A DNA stretch of 55,360 nucleotides from Streptomyces cellostaticus (GCF_023630175.1 NZ_JALLIN010000050.1:1-55360), one strand, 5' to 3'; shown: positions 41,015-50,161, numbered from the stretch's first letter. A program made the numbers and translations. The notes: generated by a model not told the origin, from the sequence alone.

Positions 41015-41043
41015 TACACACGGTGTATACGTCGAGTGTATAC
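41015..41043 (-). promoter_or_regulatory. Candidate PadR operator: direct and inverted TATAC repeats
   Basis: Two copies of GTGTATAC lie at 41023-41030 and 41036-41043, 13 bases apart. TACAC (41015-41019) and GTGTA (41023-41027) form an inverted repeat with three bases between. The whole lies 11 bases upstream of the PadR start and overlaps a TATACA that could be the -10, a good layout for repression. Confidence 0.65.
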
Positions 41044-41167
41044 GTGGAGTGCCCCATGCCCGACGCACTGTGGCGCGGCCCAGGTGGGAGCCGGTTGTCC
41101 GGATTCGGTAACGACGGAGGGCCGCCGACGCGTGCGCGGCGGCGGCCCGGCCGGGGTGTGTCCGTCG

Positions 41168-41422
41168 TCAGTGCGCCGGCGGCCCGGCGGCGGGGCCGCC
41201 GGGTGGCCGCCCGCGGCGCGGCAGCGGGCCCGTGTCCCGCGGCAGGCGCCCCGCTTCCGCCAGTGCCTTGCGCAGCAGGAACTCGATCTGCGCGTTGGCC
41301 GAGCGCAGTTCGTCCCCGGCCCAGCGCGCGAGGGCGTCGTAGACCGCCGGGTCCAGCCTCAGCAGCACCTGCTTGCGCTGCCGAGGCCGTCGCCCCGGTG
41401 CCTGCTCGGACGGATCCGTCAC
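41168..41422 (-). CDS. Ribbon-helix-helix (Arc-like) small protein
   Basis: An 84-residue protein with an Arc/ribbon-helix-helix core (RKQVLLRLDPAVYDALARWAGDELRSANAQIEFLLRKALAEAG) after a basic N-terminal arm. Such proteins bind DNA as dimers, usually as repressors. The GTG at 41422 overlaps the SPFH stop (GTGA), so it is translationally coupled to that gene. A role in controlling the SPFH gene or another target is an inference. The C-terminus is Pro/Gly/Arg-rich. Confidence 0.75.
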   Translation of the reverse strand: MTDPSEQAPGRRPRQRKQVLLRLDPAVYDALARWAGDELRSANAQIEFLLRKALAEAGRLPRDTGPLPRRGRPPGGPAAGPPAH

Positions 41423-42405
41423 TGGTAGAGGGTCCCGGTGTTGAGCACGGGCTGCGGGGCGCGGTCGCCGCACAGCACCACCATCAGGTTGGACACCATC
41501 GCCGCCTTCCGCTCCTCGTCCAGTTCCACGATGTCCTGCTCGGTGATCCGGGCGAGCGCCGCCTCCACCATGCCGACCGCGCCGTCCACGATCTGGCGCC
41601 GGGCCGCGACGACCGCGCCGGCCTGCTGGCGCTGGAGCATCGCCGAGGCGATCTCGGGAGCGTAGGCGAGGTGCGTGAAGCGCGACTCGACGACCCGCAC
41701 ACCGGCCGCCTCCACGCGCGCCTGCAGTTCGACGGCCAGCTTCTCGGTGATCTCCTCGGCGTTCCCGCGCAGCGAGAGGCCGTCCTCGTCGTGGGCGTCG
41801 TACGGGTACTCGATGGCGATGTGCCGTACGGCCGTCTCGGTCTGGGTGGCCACGAACTCGGCGTAGTCGTCCACCTCGAACGTCGCCTGCGCGGTGTCCT
41901 GGACCTTCCAGACCACCACCGCGGCCAGCTCGATCGGGTTGCCGTAGGCGTCGTTGACCTTCAGCACGGCGGTCTCGTGGTTGCGCACGCGGGTCGAGAT
42001 GCGGGTGCGCGAGGTGAGGGGGTTCACCCAGCGCAGGCCGTCCTGCCGGATCGTGCCCCGGTAGCGGCCGAAGAGCTGGACCACGCGGGCCTCGCCGGGT
42101 GCGACGGTGTTCAGGCCGCGCATCGCGATCACGGCGGCGAGGAAGACGAGCACGCCGCCGACGATGAGCCCGGCCTTGGCGCCGTCCGCGGTCACCGCCG
42201 AGGCGGCGGCGAACAGGGCAACGGCCGCGACGAGCCCCAGCAGGCCGAGGAGCAGGGCGAGGCCGCCACCGATGCTGTGCGCCTGGAACTCGCGCACGCG
42301 CGGCGCGGGCATCTCGGGTACGTCGACGGCCGCGGACGTGCCGGGTGCGGGTGCGGGTGCGGGTGCGGGTGCGGGTGTGGGTGCGGACGTGTCGTGTGCG
42401 GACAT
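41419..42405 (-). CDS. SPFH/Band 7 membrane protein
   Basis: This 328-residue protein has an N-terminal Ala-Pro repeat tail (about residues 8-22, encoded by a six-base tandem repeat), two hydrophobic segments (about 47-68 and 78-98) and an SPFH domain (about 98-300; VAPGEARVVQLFGRYRGTIRQDGLRWVNP and FEVDDYAEFVATQTETAVRHI). SPFH proteins organise membrane microdomains (flotillin/stomatin group). It ends LYQ and overlaps the downstream RHH gene. Palindromes upstream (42428-42479) may be operators. Confidence 0.88.
   Translation of the reverse strand: MSAHDTSAPTPAPAPAPAPAPGTSAAVDVPEMPAPRVREFQAHSIGGGLALLLGLLGLVAAVALFAAASAVTADGAKAGLIVGGVLVFLAAVIAMRGLNTVAPGEARVVQLFGRYRGTIRQDGLRWVNPLTSRTRISTRVRNHETAVLKVNDAYGNPIELAAVVVWKVQDTAQATFEVDDYAEFVATQTETAVRHIAIEYPYDAHDEDGLSLRGNAEEITEKLAVELQARVEAAGVRVVESRFTHLAYAPEIASAMLQRQQAGAVVAARRQIVDGAVGMVEAALARITEQDIVELDEERKAAMVSNLMVVLCGDRAPQPVLNTGTLYQ
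42343..42384 (-). repeat. Hexanucleotide GGGTGC tandem repeat in the SPFH gene
   Basis: Seven consecutive six-base units (five GGGTGC, then GGGTGT, then GGGTGC, read on the plus strand) encode the Ala-Pro tail of the SPFH protein near its N-terminus. Unit number could vary without changing the frame. Confidence 0.85.
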
Positions 42406-42427
42406 GGCGGGTCCCCCGTTTCTCGTG

Positions 42428-42479
42428 GACGTCCGGACGCCCGGACGTCTATCCCTTTTCTAGCTAAGTGATAACACTT
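42428..42479 (-). promoter_or_regulatory. Two palindromes upstream of the SPFH gene
   Basis: GACGTCCGG (42428-42436) and CCGGACGTC (42441-42449) form a perfect 9-base inverted repeat with a four-base gap, and AAGTG (42466-42470) and CACTT (42475-42479) flank ATAA. The second resembles operators of GntR-type regulators or of small DNA-binding proteins, and the promoter probably lies nearby. The first may be a leader hairpin. The regulator is not identified. Confidence 0.5.
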
Positions 42480-42640
42480 TAAGCCGTGGGGCAACCCAGG
42501 GCCAGTGATAACCGTCGGTTCCCTTGGGGCGGGTGCTGATTCTCACGTCCGTAAAAGGGCGGATCGGCCGTCCTTTGTCATATAGACGGGTGTTAGCTTT
42601 CGGAGCTGACCACTGAGACGGAAGCGGGAGCGTAGGACTC

Positions 42641-44989
42641 ATGGGACGAGCGGAAGAGAGACGAGCGCGACAGCGCGGTGGTCGCCGCGCGGCGCCCAAG
42701 CGCCGCCGCTCGGAGCCCACGGCCGAATCGGCGGCGACGGCGCCCAGCGGCAAGCCCGCCAAGGGCCGAATACGCAGGCTGTTCACCTGGAAGAAGATCC
42801 TCGGCACGTTCTTCGGGCTGTGCCTGCTGTCCATCGGAGCCTTCCTGGCGCTGTACATGGCGGTCGACGTGCCCGCCGGCAACATCGCCGCCCAGCGGCA
42901 GAGCAACGTCTACAAGTACAGCGACGGCAGCATCCTGGCCCGCGACGGCAAGGTCAACCGCGAGATCGTGGCTCTGGACAAGGTGCCCAAGGAGGTCCAG
43001 CGCACCTTCGTGGCGGCGGAGAACAAGTCCTTCTACACCGACCCCGGAGTGGACCTCAGGGGCACCGCCCGGGGCCTGGTCAACACCCTGTCCGGGCGGG
43101 GCAAGCAGGGTGGTTCGACGATCACCCAGCAGTACGTCAAGAACTACTACCTGAACCAGGACCAGACCGTCTCGCGCAAGCTGAAGGAACTGGTCATCTC
43201 GCTCAAGGTGGAGCGGGAGAAGTCCAAGGACGACATCCTCGCCGGCTACATCAACACCTCCTACTACGGCCGCAACGCCTACGGCATCCAGGCCGCCGCC
43301 CAGGCCTACTACCGCGTCGACGCCCAGGACCTCACGGTGCAGCAGGGCGCCTACCTGGCCGCCCTGCTGCAGGCCCCGAGCCAGTACGACTGGGCGGCGG
43401 CGACCCCCACCGGCAAGCGGCTGGTCAAGGCCCGCTGGAACTACGTCCTGGACAACATGGTCGAGGAGCACTGGCTGCCCAAGGACAAGCGGGACGCCAT
43501 GAGCTTCCCGGTGCCCAAGGAGCCCAAGGGCGCCCCGGGCATGGAGGGCCAGAAGGGCTACCTGGTCCGGCTCGCCAACGACGAGCTCGCCCGGAAGCTG
43601 ATGCGTGACGAGGGCCTGTCCAGGTCGGACGCGGCGGCCAAGGTCGACAGCCAGGGCTGGACCATCACCCTCAACGTCAGCCGCAAGAAGCAGGCCGCGC
43701 TGGAGAAGGCGGTCAAGGAGCGGCTGACCAGCAAGCTGGACCCGAAGAAGCGCAAGGTCGACGACGACGTCCAGGCCGGCGCCGTGTCGGTGGACCCGAA
43801 GACCGGCAGGATCGTCGCGCTGTACGGCGGCAAGAACTACTTCGACCACTGGACCAGCAACGCCACCCGCCGGGACTTCCAGCCCGCCTCCACCTTCAAG
43901 CCGATCATCTTCGCCGCCGCGCTGGCGCAGGACGCCGGCACGCAGGACGGCAAGACGATCGACGCGAGCACGATCTACGACGGCACCAGCCGCCGCCAGG
44001 CCCTCGACCACGGCGCCAAGGTCGGCTTCGCACCGCCGAACGAGGACAACCGCAGCTACGGGCCCATCACCGTCCAGCAGGCCATGAACCAGTCCGTCAA
44101 CTCCGTCTTCGCACAGATGGGCGTCGACGTGGGCATGGACAAGGTCATGAGCACCGCGAAGCAGCTCGGCATGGACACCGAGGGCATGCAGGCGGTGCCC
44201 GCGCAGACGCTGGGCTCCATGGGCGCCAGCCCGCTGGAGATGGCCGGCATCTACGCCACCTTCGACAACCACGGCCGCGAGGTGACGCCCAGCATCGTCA
44301 AGGCGGCCGAGCAGAAGGGCCGCTCGGTCGACATGCCCGACGCCATCGGCGACCAGGTGATCAGCCGCACGGTCGCCGACAGCGTGACCTCGGTGCTCAC
44401 CGGGGTGGTCGACGACGGCACCGCCCGCACCTCCGTGGCGGGCAACCCGCTGCGCAACGGCCAGCAGGTCGCGGGCAAGACGGGTACCTCCGACTGCAAC
44501 CGCTCGGCCTGGTTCACCGGCTACACCCCCGACCTGGTCACCTCCGTCGGCCTGTTCGGCGAGGCGGGCAAGTCCGGCGGCACCAACTGCGACGGCAAGC
44601 CGATCAAGAAGAACGACCACGTCTCGCTCAGCGGTGCGATGGGCGGCGGCCGGGTCAACGGCGGCGGTCCGCCGGCGGAGATCTGGGCGGCCTACACCTT
44701 CGGTGTCACCGAGAAGTCCGAGTTCGATCTGGAGACCACCCAGGGCGCGGCCGTCGAGCCGACGGACACCCCGACGGTCAGCGAGTCGCCGTCCGACACC
44801 CCGTCCAGCTCACCGAGCAGCGAACCGCCGCCGGTGTCCGAGTCGCCGTCGCAGACGCCGTCCCAGACCCCGTCGCGGTCGCCGAGTCAGTCACCCTCCC
44901 AGTCGCCGTCCCAGAGCCCGTCCAGCGAGCCGCCGACGGAGCCCGCCACGGAGGATCCGCTCAACCCGGCCGACGGCTTCGGCCAGTAG
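42641..44989 (+). CDS. Bifunctional penicillin-binding protein (GT51 plus transpeptidase)
   Basis: This 782-residue class A penicillin-binding protein polymerises and cross-links peptidoglycan. A basic cytoplasmic N-terminus is followed by a membrane segment (about 54-75). The GT51 glycosyltransferase domain (about 95-265) has catalytic Glu127 in AAENKSFYTDPG and GGSTITQQYVKN. The transpeptidase domain (about 375-690) has Ser417 in STFKP, Ser485-Val-Asn487 and Lys613-Thr-Gly615. The C-terminal tail (about 710-782) is a Ser/Pro/Thr-rich low-complexity region. The usual EDxxF motif is ENKSF here, a mild variation. The operon ends at a clear terminator. Confidence 0.95.
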   Translation: MGRAEERRARQRGGRRAAPKRRRSEPTAESAATAPSGKPAKGRIRRLFTWKKILGTFFGLCLLSIGAFLALYMAVDVPAGNIAAQRQSNVYKYSDGSILARDGKVNREIVALDKVPKEVQRTFVAAENKSFYTDPGVDLRGTARGLVNTLSGRGKQGGSTITQQYVKNYYLNQDQTVSRKLKELVISLKVEREKSKDDILAGYINTSYYGRNAYGIQAAAQAYYRVDAQDLTVQQGAYLAALLQAPSQYDWAAATPTGKRLVKARWNYVLDNMVEEHWLPKDKRDAMSFPVPKEPKGAPGMEGQKGYLVRLANDELARKLMRDEGLSRSDAAAKVDSQGWTITLNVSRKKQAALEKAVKERLTSKLDPKKRKVDDDVQAGAVSVDPKTGRIVALYGGKNYFDHWTSNATRRDFQPASTFKPIIFAAALAQDAGTQDGKTIDASTIYDGTSRRQALDHGAKVGFAPPNEDNRSYGPITVQQAMNQSVNSVFAQMGVDVGMDKVMSTAKQLGMDTEGMQAVPAQTLGSMGASPLEMAGIYATFDNHGREVTPSIVKAAEQKGRSVDMPDAIGDQVISRTVADSVTSVLTGVVDDGTARTSVAGNPLRNGQQVAGKTGTSDCNRSAWFTGYTPDLVTSVGLFGEAGKSGGTNCDGKPIKKNDHVSLSGAMGGGRVNGGGPPAEIWAAYTFGVTEKSEFDLETTQGAAVEPTDTPTVSESPSDTPSSSPSSEPPPVSESPSQTPSQTPSRSPSQSPSQSPSQSPSSEPPTEPATEDPLNPADGFGQ

Positions 44990-45000
44990 GCACACGACAG

Positions 45001-45032
45001 GAGGGGCGCCCGGAAAGGTCCGGGCGCCCCTC
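45001..45032 (+). terminator. Terminator after the penicillin-binding protein gene
   Basis: The arms GAGGGGCGCCCGGA (45001-45014) and TCCGGGCGCCCCTC (45019-45032) pair perfectly over 14 bases with a four-base loop. Confidence 0.85.
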
Positions 45033-45049
45033 TTCGTCCGCCGTCGCGG

Positions 45050-45463
45050 TCAGGCCATGCTGACTTCCCAGCTACTGCAGTTGCGGACCGTGCTCGCGCT
45101 CTTCTCCAGGCTGCCCTTCCAGTCGCCGATGCAGGCGCGGAAGTTGACGGTGGTGTGCTCGTACAGGTCCAGGTTCACGTCGCGGGTGGTGCCTGCACCG
45201 CTCCGGTTGAAGTACGTGAACGTGTGGTAACGGCCCTCCGACTGGTCCCACCACCGGAAGATCGCGACCGCCGAGTGACTGTCCGCGACGGTGTCCTTCA
45301 CGAGCAGGTGCTCGCCGTCCGCGTGCCAGGTCACACGTGAGCCCGCGGGGAAGGACTCGGCGGACTTGTCCAGGTCGTTCGCTGAGGCGACACCCGCCTG
45401 GGCGGTGGCCAGCGCGGCGGCGCCGAGCAGCGTCACCAGGCTCCGCCTGATGGTCCTGTGCAT
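45050..45463 (-). CDS. Small secreted protein
   Basis: A 137-residue protein with a signal sequence (ending about residue 29, SAN) and a mature part of mixed character with two cysteines (in FRACIGDW and RNCSSW) that could form a disulphide. It resembles small secreted proteins found across Streptomyces, without a known function that I can name. The ATG at 45463 has GGGGAA upstream on the minus strand. Confidence 0.75.
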   Translation of the reverse strand: MHRTIRRSLVTLLGAAALATAQAGVASANDLDKSAESFPAGSRVTWHADGEHLLVKDTVADSHSAVAIFRWWDQSEGRYHTFTYFNRSGAGTTRDVNLDLYEHTTVNFRACIGDWKGSLEKSASTVRNCSSWEVSMA

Positions 45464-45595
45464 GGATGATTCCCCGTTCCGTACCGAGATGGCGTCCATG
45501 ATCGAACGCGTGGTCGATACAGACCCTAGGGGTGGCCGGCCGGGAAGCGCACCCCGATTCCGCGGTTGACGGATGTGATCTCCACCGCGCCGGCC

Positions 45596-45634
45596 CGGCA
45601 TCGGGGCGCCCGCAGACCGGACGCCCCGATGCCG
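45596..45634 (-). terminator. Terminator after the phosphatase gene
   Basis: The arms CGGCATCGGGGCG (45596-45608) and CGCCCCGATGCCG (45622-45634) pair perfectly over 13 bases with a 13-base loop, just beyond the stop of the phosphatase gene. Confidence 0.7.
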
Positions 45635-45640
45635 TCGCAC

Positions 45641-47734
45641 TCAGGCCCTGTTCAGCTCGAACCAGACCACCTTGCCGGTGCTCAGCCGGGTCGCGCCCCA
45701 GCGCCGGGCCAGCTTGTTGACCAGGTACAGCCCGCGGCCGCCCTCGTCCGTGGCCCGCGCCTGGCACAGCCGCGGCAACTGGGGCACGTCGTCCCCGACC
45801 TCGCAGCGCAGCACGTCCGTGCGCAGCAGACGCAGGGTCACCGGCCGGGTGGCGTAGCGCACCGCGTTCGTGACCACCTCGCTGACCAGCAGCTCGACCG
45901 AGTCCGTCAGCTCCTCCAGACCCCATCGGGCCAGTGCCCGGCGGGCCAGCCGGCGGGCCTGACCGGGCGTCGCGACCTCCGGCTCCAGCGTCCAGTACGC
46001 CACATCGCTCGGCGCGATCCCGTCGAAACGGGCCGCGAGCAGCGCGATGTCGTCGTCCCGGTCGCCCGGGCCGAGCATGTCCAGCACCTCGTCGCACAGC
46101 GCCTCGAGCGGCGGCGGATGGTCCGGGCCGGTCAGCCGCGCCGTCGCGGCGAGCTTCTCCCGCAACTGCTCTATGCCGGTCCACACGTCGCGCAGCCGTG
46201 ACTCCACCAGCCCGTCCGTGTACAGCAGCAGCGTGGCCCCGGCCGGCGCGTCCAGCTCCACCGCCTCGAAGTCCACCCCGCCCACGCCGATCGGCGCGCC
46301 CGGCGGCACCCGCAGAACCTCCGCCCGGCCGCCCAGATGCAGCAGCACCGGCGGCGGATGCCCCGCGTTGGCGATCGTGATGCGGTGCGTCACCGGGTCG
46401 TACACGGCGTACAGGCAGGTCGCCATGCGGTCCGTGCCCAGCCGCTGCGCCTGCTCGTCCAGATGGTGCAGCACCTCCTGCGGGGGCAGGTCGAGACCGG
46501 CCAGCGTCTGCGCCGTCGTGCGGAGCTGGCCCATGATCGCCGCCGAGGTCATGGAGTGCCCCATGACATCTCCGACCACCAGCGCCACCCGGCTGCCGGG
46601 CAGCGGGATCGCGTCGTACCAGTCGCCGCCCACCCGCGCCGTCTCCGCCGCCGGCAGATAGCGGGACGCCAGCCGCACGCCGGTCGGCCGGGGCAGCGTC
46701 TCCGGCAGCATGGTGCGCTGCAGCTCGTCGGCGATGTACGCCTCCCGGCCGTACAGCACCGCCTTGTCGATACCGAGCGCGCTGTGCGTGGCGAGCTGCG
46801 CCGCCACCAGCAGGTCGTCGCCCTCGAACGCCGGCCGCTCCGGGCGCCGCAGGAACAGCGCGGCACCGATCACCCGGCGCCGGCCGCGCAGCGGCGCGAG
46901 GATCGCGTGCCGTCCGCCCGGCACGGCCGCCTCCCCGCCCTCGCCGAGCAGTTCGGGCAGCGCCGCCCGGGCGGCGGGCGCGTCGGCGAACACCGGGCGC
47001 ACCCCGCGCAGCACCTCGTTCAGGGCGCCGCCGGGACGCACCTCGCACAGCTCGGTGGTCAGCGACGACAGCTCCGTCAGGGCCGAAGCCTCCGGCTCCG
47101 GTTCGGGGAAGGGCGGCAGCGCCAGCCCCTCCGCGTCCCGCTCGTCCGGAATGCGGTCCGTGCGGCGCAGCCGCAGCACCACGGGCCCGGTCGGGCGCTC
47201 GTCACCCACCGGCAGCGGATCGCGCAGATAGACCAGGATCGCGTCGGAGAACGTCGGCACGGTGGCCCGGCACAGCCCCATCACGATCTCGTCCAGATCG
47301 AGGCCGCGCGCGATCCGCCGGGTCGCCGCGCCCACGAACCTGAGCCGGTCCCCGTCGCGCCGCATCGGCATCGGCCGCCCAGGAGGCAGCCCCCGCCCGG
47401 TACGGCGGTCCTGGCCGTCGGACGCCCGTTCCTGCTCGGCGCCCGGCTGCGGCGGAATGGCCTCCGGCGCCGGACGGGGACGACCGGTGTCCGTCGGCGC
47501 GGTGGCGGGCTGGGAGTGCTCGGGGCCGTTGACTGGGGGCTCCTTCCCCTTGCCGCGGGGCGCGGCCGCCCCCGGTGCGGAGGGCGGTCCGTCGGCCCGG
47601 GCCTGTGCCGGTAAGGCCGGACTGCCGAGCTGCTCCGGGGTACGCAGCAGCGCCCCGCGGGACTCCGCGGGGTCGGCGCCCGACTGCGGGCGGTCGTAGG
47701 ACGTGGGGTGCTCCGTCACGCGCGTCGAATCCAT
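45641..47734 (-). CDS. GAF-PP2C-HATPase regulator (SpoIIE-type phosphatase)
   Basis: A 697-residue protein with a disordered, Pro/Arg-rich N-terminus (about 1-125), a GAF-like sensor domain (about 130-330), a SpoIIE/RsbU PP2C phosphatase domain (about 345-560; RVGGDWYDAIPLP, GDVMGHS, LLLYTDGL and DRDDDIALL) and a C-terminal RsbW-like HATPase domain (about 575-697; LLVSEVVTNAVRYA and EGGRGLYLVNKLARRWG). Streptomyces have many such phosphatase/kinase fusions that act on anti-sigma antagonists. The partner is not in the window. The stop lies close to the promoter of the small secreted gene. Confidence 0.92.
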   Translation of the reverse strand: MDSTRVTEHPTSYDRPQSGADPAESRGALLRTPEQLGSPALPAQARADGPPSAPGAAAPRGKGKEPPVNGPEHSQPATAPTDTGRPRPAPEAIPPQPGAEQERASDGQDRRTGRGLPPGRPMPMRRDGDRLRFVGAATRRIARGLDLDEIVMGLCRATVPTFSDAILVYLRDPLPVGDERPTGPVVLRLRRTDRIPDERDAEGLALPPFPEPEPEASALTELSSLTTELCEVRPGGALNEVLRGVRPVFADAPAARAALPELLGEGGEAAVPGGRHAILAPLRGRRRVIGAALFLRRPERPAFEGDDLLVAAQLATHSALGIDKAVLYGREAYIADELQRTMLPETLPRPTGVRLASRYLPAAETARVGGDWYDAIPLPGSRVALVVGDVMGHSMTSAAIMGQLRTTAQTLAGLDLPPQEVLHHLDEQAQRLGTDRMATCLYAVYDPVTHRITIANAGHPPPVLLHLGGRAEVLRVPPGAPIGVGGVDFEAVELDAPAGATLLLYTDGLVESRLRDVWTGIEQLREKLAATARLTGPDHPPPLEALCDEVLDMLGPGDRDDDIALLAARFDGIAPSDVAYWTLEPEVATPGQARRLARRALARWGLEELTDSVELLVSEVVTNAVRYATRPVTLRLLRTDVLRCEVGDDVPQLPRLCQARATDEGGRGLYLVNKLARRWGATRLSTGKVVWFELNRA

Positions 47735-48012
47735 CCGTCCGGGGCTGCGCGCCGGGCGCGCACATGGTCCCGCCGAAAGTCCGATACCCGGAATACGTGC
47801 CCCAGGAACGGAATTCCCGCATGGTCAGAGGTCGTGCCTGTGCCGCCGGTGAACCCTGCCGGGCCCGCCGGGGTGTTGCCCTCGTACCCCTCGCTCACTC
47901 CTGCCGCCCCTCGGTGACGTCTGGTCAGACCCGGTTCGCGCCCCGGGAGTTGCCTTGCGGATTCTTGCGGAGGACGATCCTACGGTTGTGGACCCGGGGC
48001 GCATCAAGGGTC

Positions 48013-48702
48013 TCATGAGGACACGTGCGCGGGCGTACGGTCCCAGTCCTCGGGGAGTGACGGTACCGCCCAGGACGGATCCGGTCGCCAGTGCTGCCAG
48101 CCCTCCGAGAACGGCGGCCCCCAGGCGTCGATCACCTCCACCGCGGCCCGGCCGGCCGCCCGCACCCGCTCGGCGGTCTCCTCGTCCATCAGCCCGTCCC
48201 GCTGGGCCTGCGCGAACTCGTCCTCGTCCCGCCAGTGCCAACTGCGGTCCGGATGGACGGAGATGTCCAGGAAGTGGTCCTCGGAGTCGACCCCGCCCGC
48301 CCAGCGGGTCAGCGGCTCCTCCAGGTTGACGTACCAGTTCTTGAACCGCCAGCCCGGCTCCCAGAACAGCCACACCGACCAGGGCTCGGCGGGCCGGGCC
48401 AGCTTCAGCACACCCGTGCCGAACCACCGGTCCCGCTGCACCGAACGCGGCCTGGTGTAGCGGGTCCGAAGCGGTTCCACGTGCACCGGCGTACCGTCGG
48501 CGAGCACCGGCTTCACACACTCGGTACCGGGCGCCATCCACACGGCGAGCAGGTCCGCGTCGTCCCGGACGACGGTGACGGGCCGCGCGATGTGGAAGCG
48601 CGCGCCGGCGTTCTCCCGGTACCGCCACAGGATCCGGCTCCCGGGGGTCCAGTGGGTCGCAGGCCCCGCCGCCGCTCGTCTCACCGCTCCGTTGTCCGCC
48701 AT
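48013..48702 (-). CDS. DUF402 (FomD-like) protein
   Basis: A 229-residue protein with the DUF402 signature (about 70-190): VQRDRWFGTGVLKLARP, SVWLFWEPGWRFKNWYVNLEEPL, then the acidic metal-site segment FLDISVHPDRSWHWRDEDEFAQAQRDGLMD. FomD hydrolyses CMP-phosphonate conjugates and other DUF402 proteins hydrolyse nucleoside phosphates or act on RNA. The substrate is unknown. It is 73 bases from the class II fumarase gene on the same strand. Confidence 0.82.
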   Translation of the reverse strand: MADNGAVRRAAAGPATHWTPGSRILWRYRENAGARFHIARPVTVVRDDADLLAVWMAPGTECVKPVLADGTPVHVEPLRTRYTRPRSVQRDRWFGTGVLKLARPAEPWSVWLFWEPGWRFKNWYVNLEEPLTRWAGGVDSEDHFLDISVHPDRSWHWRDEDEFAQAQRDGLMDEETAERVRAAGRAAVEVIDAWGPPFSEGWQHWRPDPSWAVPSLPEDWDRTPAHVSS

Positions 48703-48775
48703 GAACAGATATTAGGTGCCGTGCACATACGACGCTGCGGTACGCGTCACGGTTCTGCGATGACGCGAGCGGTTG

Positions 48776-50161
48776 TCACGGCCGTGTCATCCGCAGGACA
48801 TCCAGCGCCTCGTCGAGCTGCTCCGGCGTGAGGTCGCCGCGCTCCACGTAACCGCCCTCCAGCACGACCTCGCGGATGGTCCGGCGCTCGGCCAGCGACC
48901 GCTTGGCGACCTTCGCGGCCTCCTCGTAGCCGATGTACTTGTTCAGCGGCGTCACCACCGACGGCGAGGACTCGGCGTACTCGCGGGCGCGTTCGCGGTC
49001 GGCGGTGACACCGTCCACGGTCCGGTCGGCGAGCAGCCGGGAGACGTTCGCGAGCAGCCGGATCGACTCCAGCACGTTCTTGGCGATGACGGGGAGCATC
49101 ACGTTCAGCTCGAAGTTCCCGGCGGCGCCGGCGGTGGCGACGGTCGCGTCGTTGCCGATCACCTGGGCGGCGACCATGAGCACGGCCTCGGGGATGACCG
49201 GGTTGACCTTGCCCGGCATGATCGAGGAGCCCGGCTGCAGATCGGGCAGCCGGATCTCGGCCAGCCCGGTGCGCGGCCCCGACGCCATCCAGCGCAGATC
49301 GTTGGCGATCTTCGTCAGCCCGACCGCGATGGTCCGCAACTGCCCACTGGTCTCCACGACCCCGTCCCGGGCGCCCTGCGCCTCGAAGTGGTCGCGTGCC
49401 TCGGTGAGCGGCAGCCCGGTGGCCCGCGCGACCTCCTCGATCACCGCGGCGGAGAACCCGGGCGGCGTGTTGATCCCGGTGCCGACCGCGGTCCCGCCGA
49501 GCGGCAGCTCCGCCAGCCGGGGCAGCGAGGCCCGCAGCCGCTCCACGCCGTAGCGCACCTGGGCCGCGTACCCGCCGAACTCCTGCCCCAGGGTCACCGG
49601 TGTCGCGTCCATCAGGTGCGTCCGCCCGGCCTTGACGACGTCCGCGAACTCCTCGGACTTGCGCCCGAGGGCGGCGGCGAGGTGTTCCAGCGCCGGGATC
49701 AGGTCGCGGGTGACGGCGGCGGTGGCGGCGATGTGCAGGGACGAGGGGAAGACGTCGTTCGACGACTGCGAGGCGTTGACGTGGTCGTTGGGGTGCACGT
49801 CCCGGCCCAGCCGCTCACCGGCCAGGGTGGCGAGGACCTCGTTGGTGTTCATGTTGGACGAGGTCCCGGACCCGGTCTGGAACACGTCCACCGGGAAGTG
49901 CTCGTCCCACTTCCCCTCGGCGACCTCCCGGGCGGCCTCCTGGATCGCCTCCGCGACGTCCTTGTCCAGCACACCCAGCTCGGCGTTCACCTTCGCCGCG
50001 GCGCCCTTGATCCGTGCCAGCGCCTCGATGTGCGCCCGCTCGATCCGCTGCCCGGACACGGGGAAGTTCTCGACGGCACGCTGCGTCTGCGCCCGCCACT
50101 TGGCGCGGGCGGGCACCCGGACCTCGCCCATGGAGTCGTGCTCGATGCGGTATTCGCTCAT
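48776..50161 (-). CDS. fumC: Class II fumarate hydratase
   Basis: A 461-residue, iron-independent fumarase that converts fumarate and malate in the TCA cycle. Signatures are TGSGTSSNMNTNEV, the segment NASQSSNDVFPSS, GRTHLMDATPVTLGQEFGGY and the C-terminal GSSIMPGKVNPVIPE, which contains the catalytic serine loop. The ATG at 50161 gives MSEYRIEHD, the usual N-terminus, though its ribosome site is weak. It follows the class I fumarase gene on the same strand with 223 bases and a terminator between. Confidence 0.96.
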   Translation of the reverse strand: MSEYRIEHDSMGEVRVPARAKWRAQTQRAVENFPVSGQRIERAHIEALARIKGAAAKVNAELGVLDKDVAEAIQEAAREVAEGKWDEHFPVDVFQTGSGTSSNMNTNEVLATLAGERLGRDVHPNDHVNASQSSNDVFPSSLHIAATAAVTRDLIPALEHLAAALGRKSEEFADVVKAGRTHLMDATPVTLGQEFGGYAAQVRYGVERLRASLPRLAELPLGGTAVGTGINTPPGFSAAVIEEVARATGLPLTEARDHFEAQGARDGVVETSGQLRTIAVGLTKIANDLRWMASGPRTGLAEIRLPDLQPGSSIMPGKVNPVIPEAVLMVAAQVIGNDATVATAGAAGNFELNVMLPVIAKNVLESIRLLANVSRLLADRTVDGVTADRERAREYAESSPSVVTPLNKYIGYEEAAKVAKRSLAERRTIREVVLEGGYVERGDLTPEQLDEALDVLRMTRP

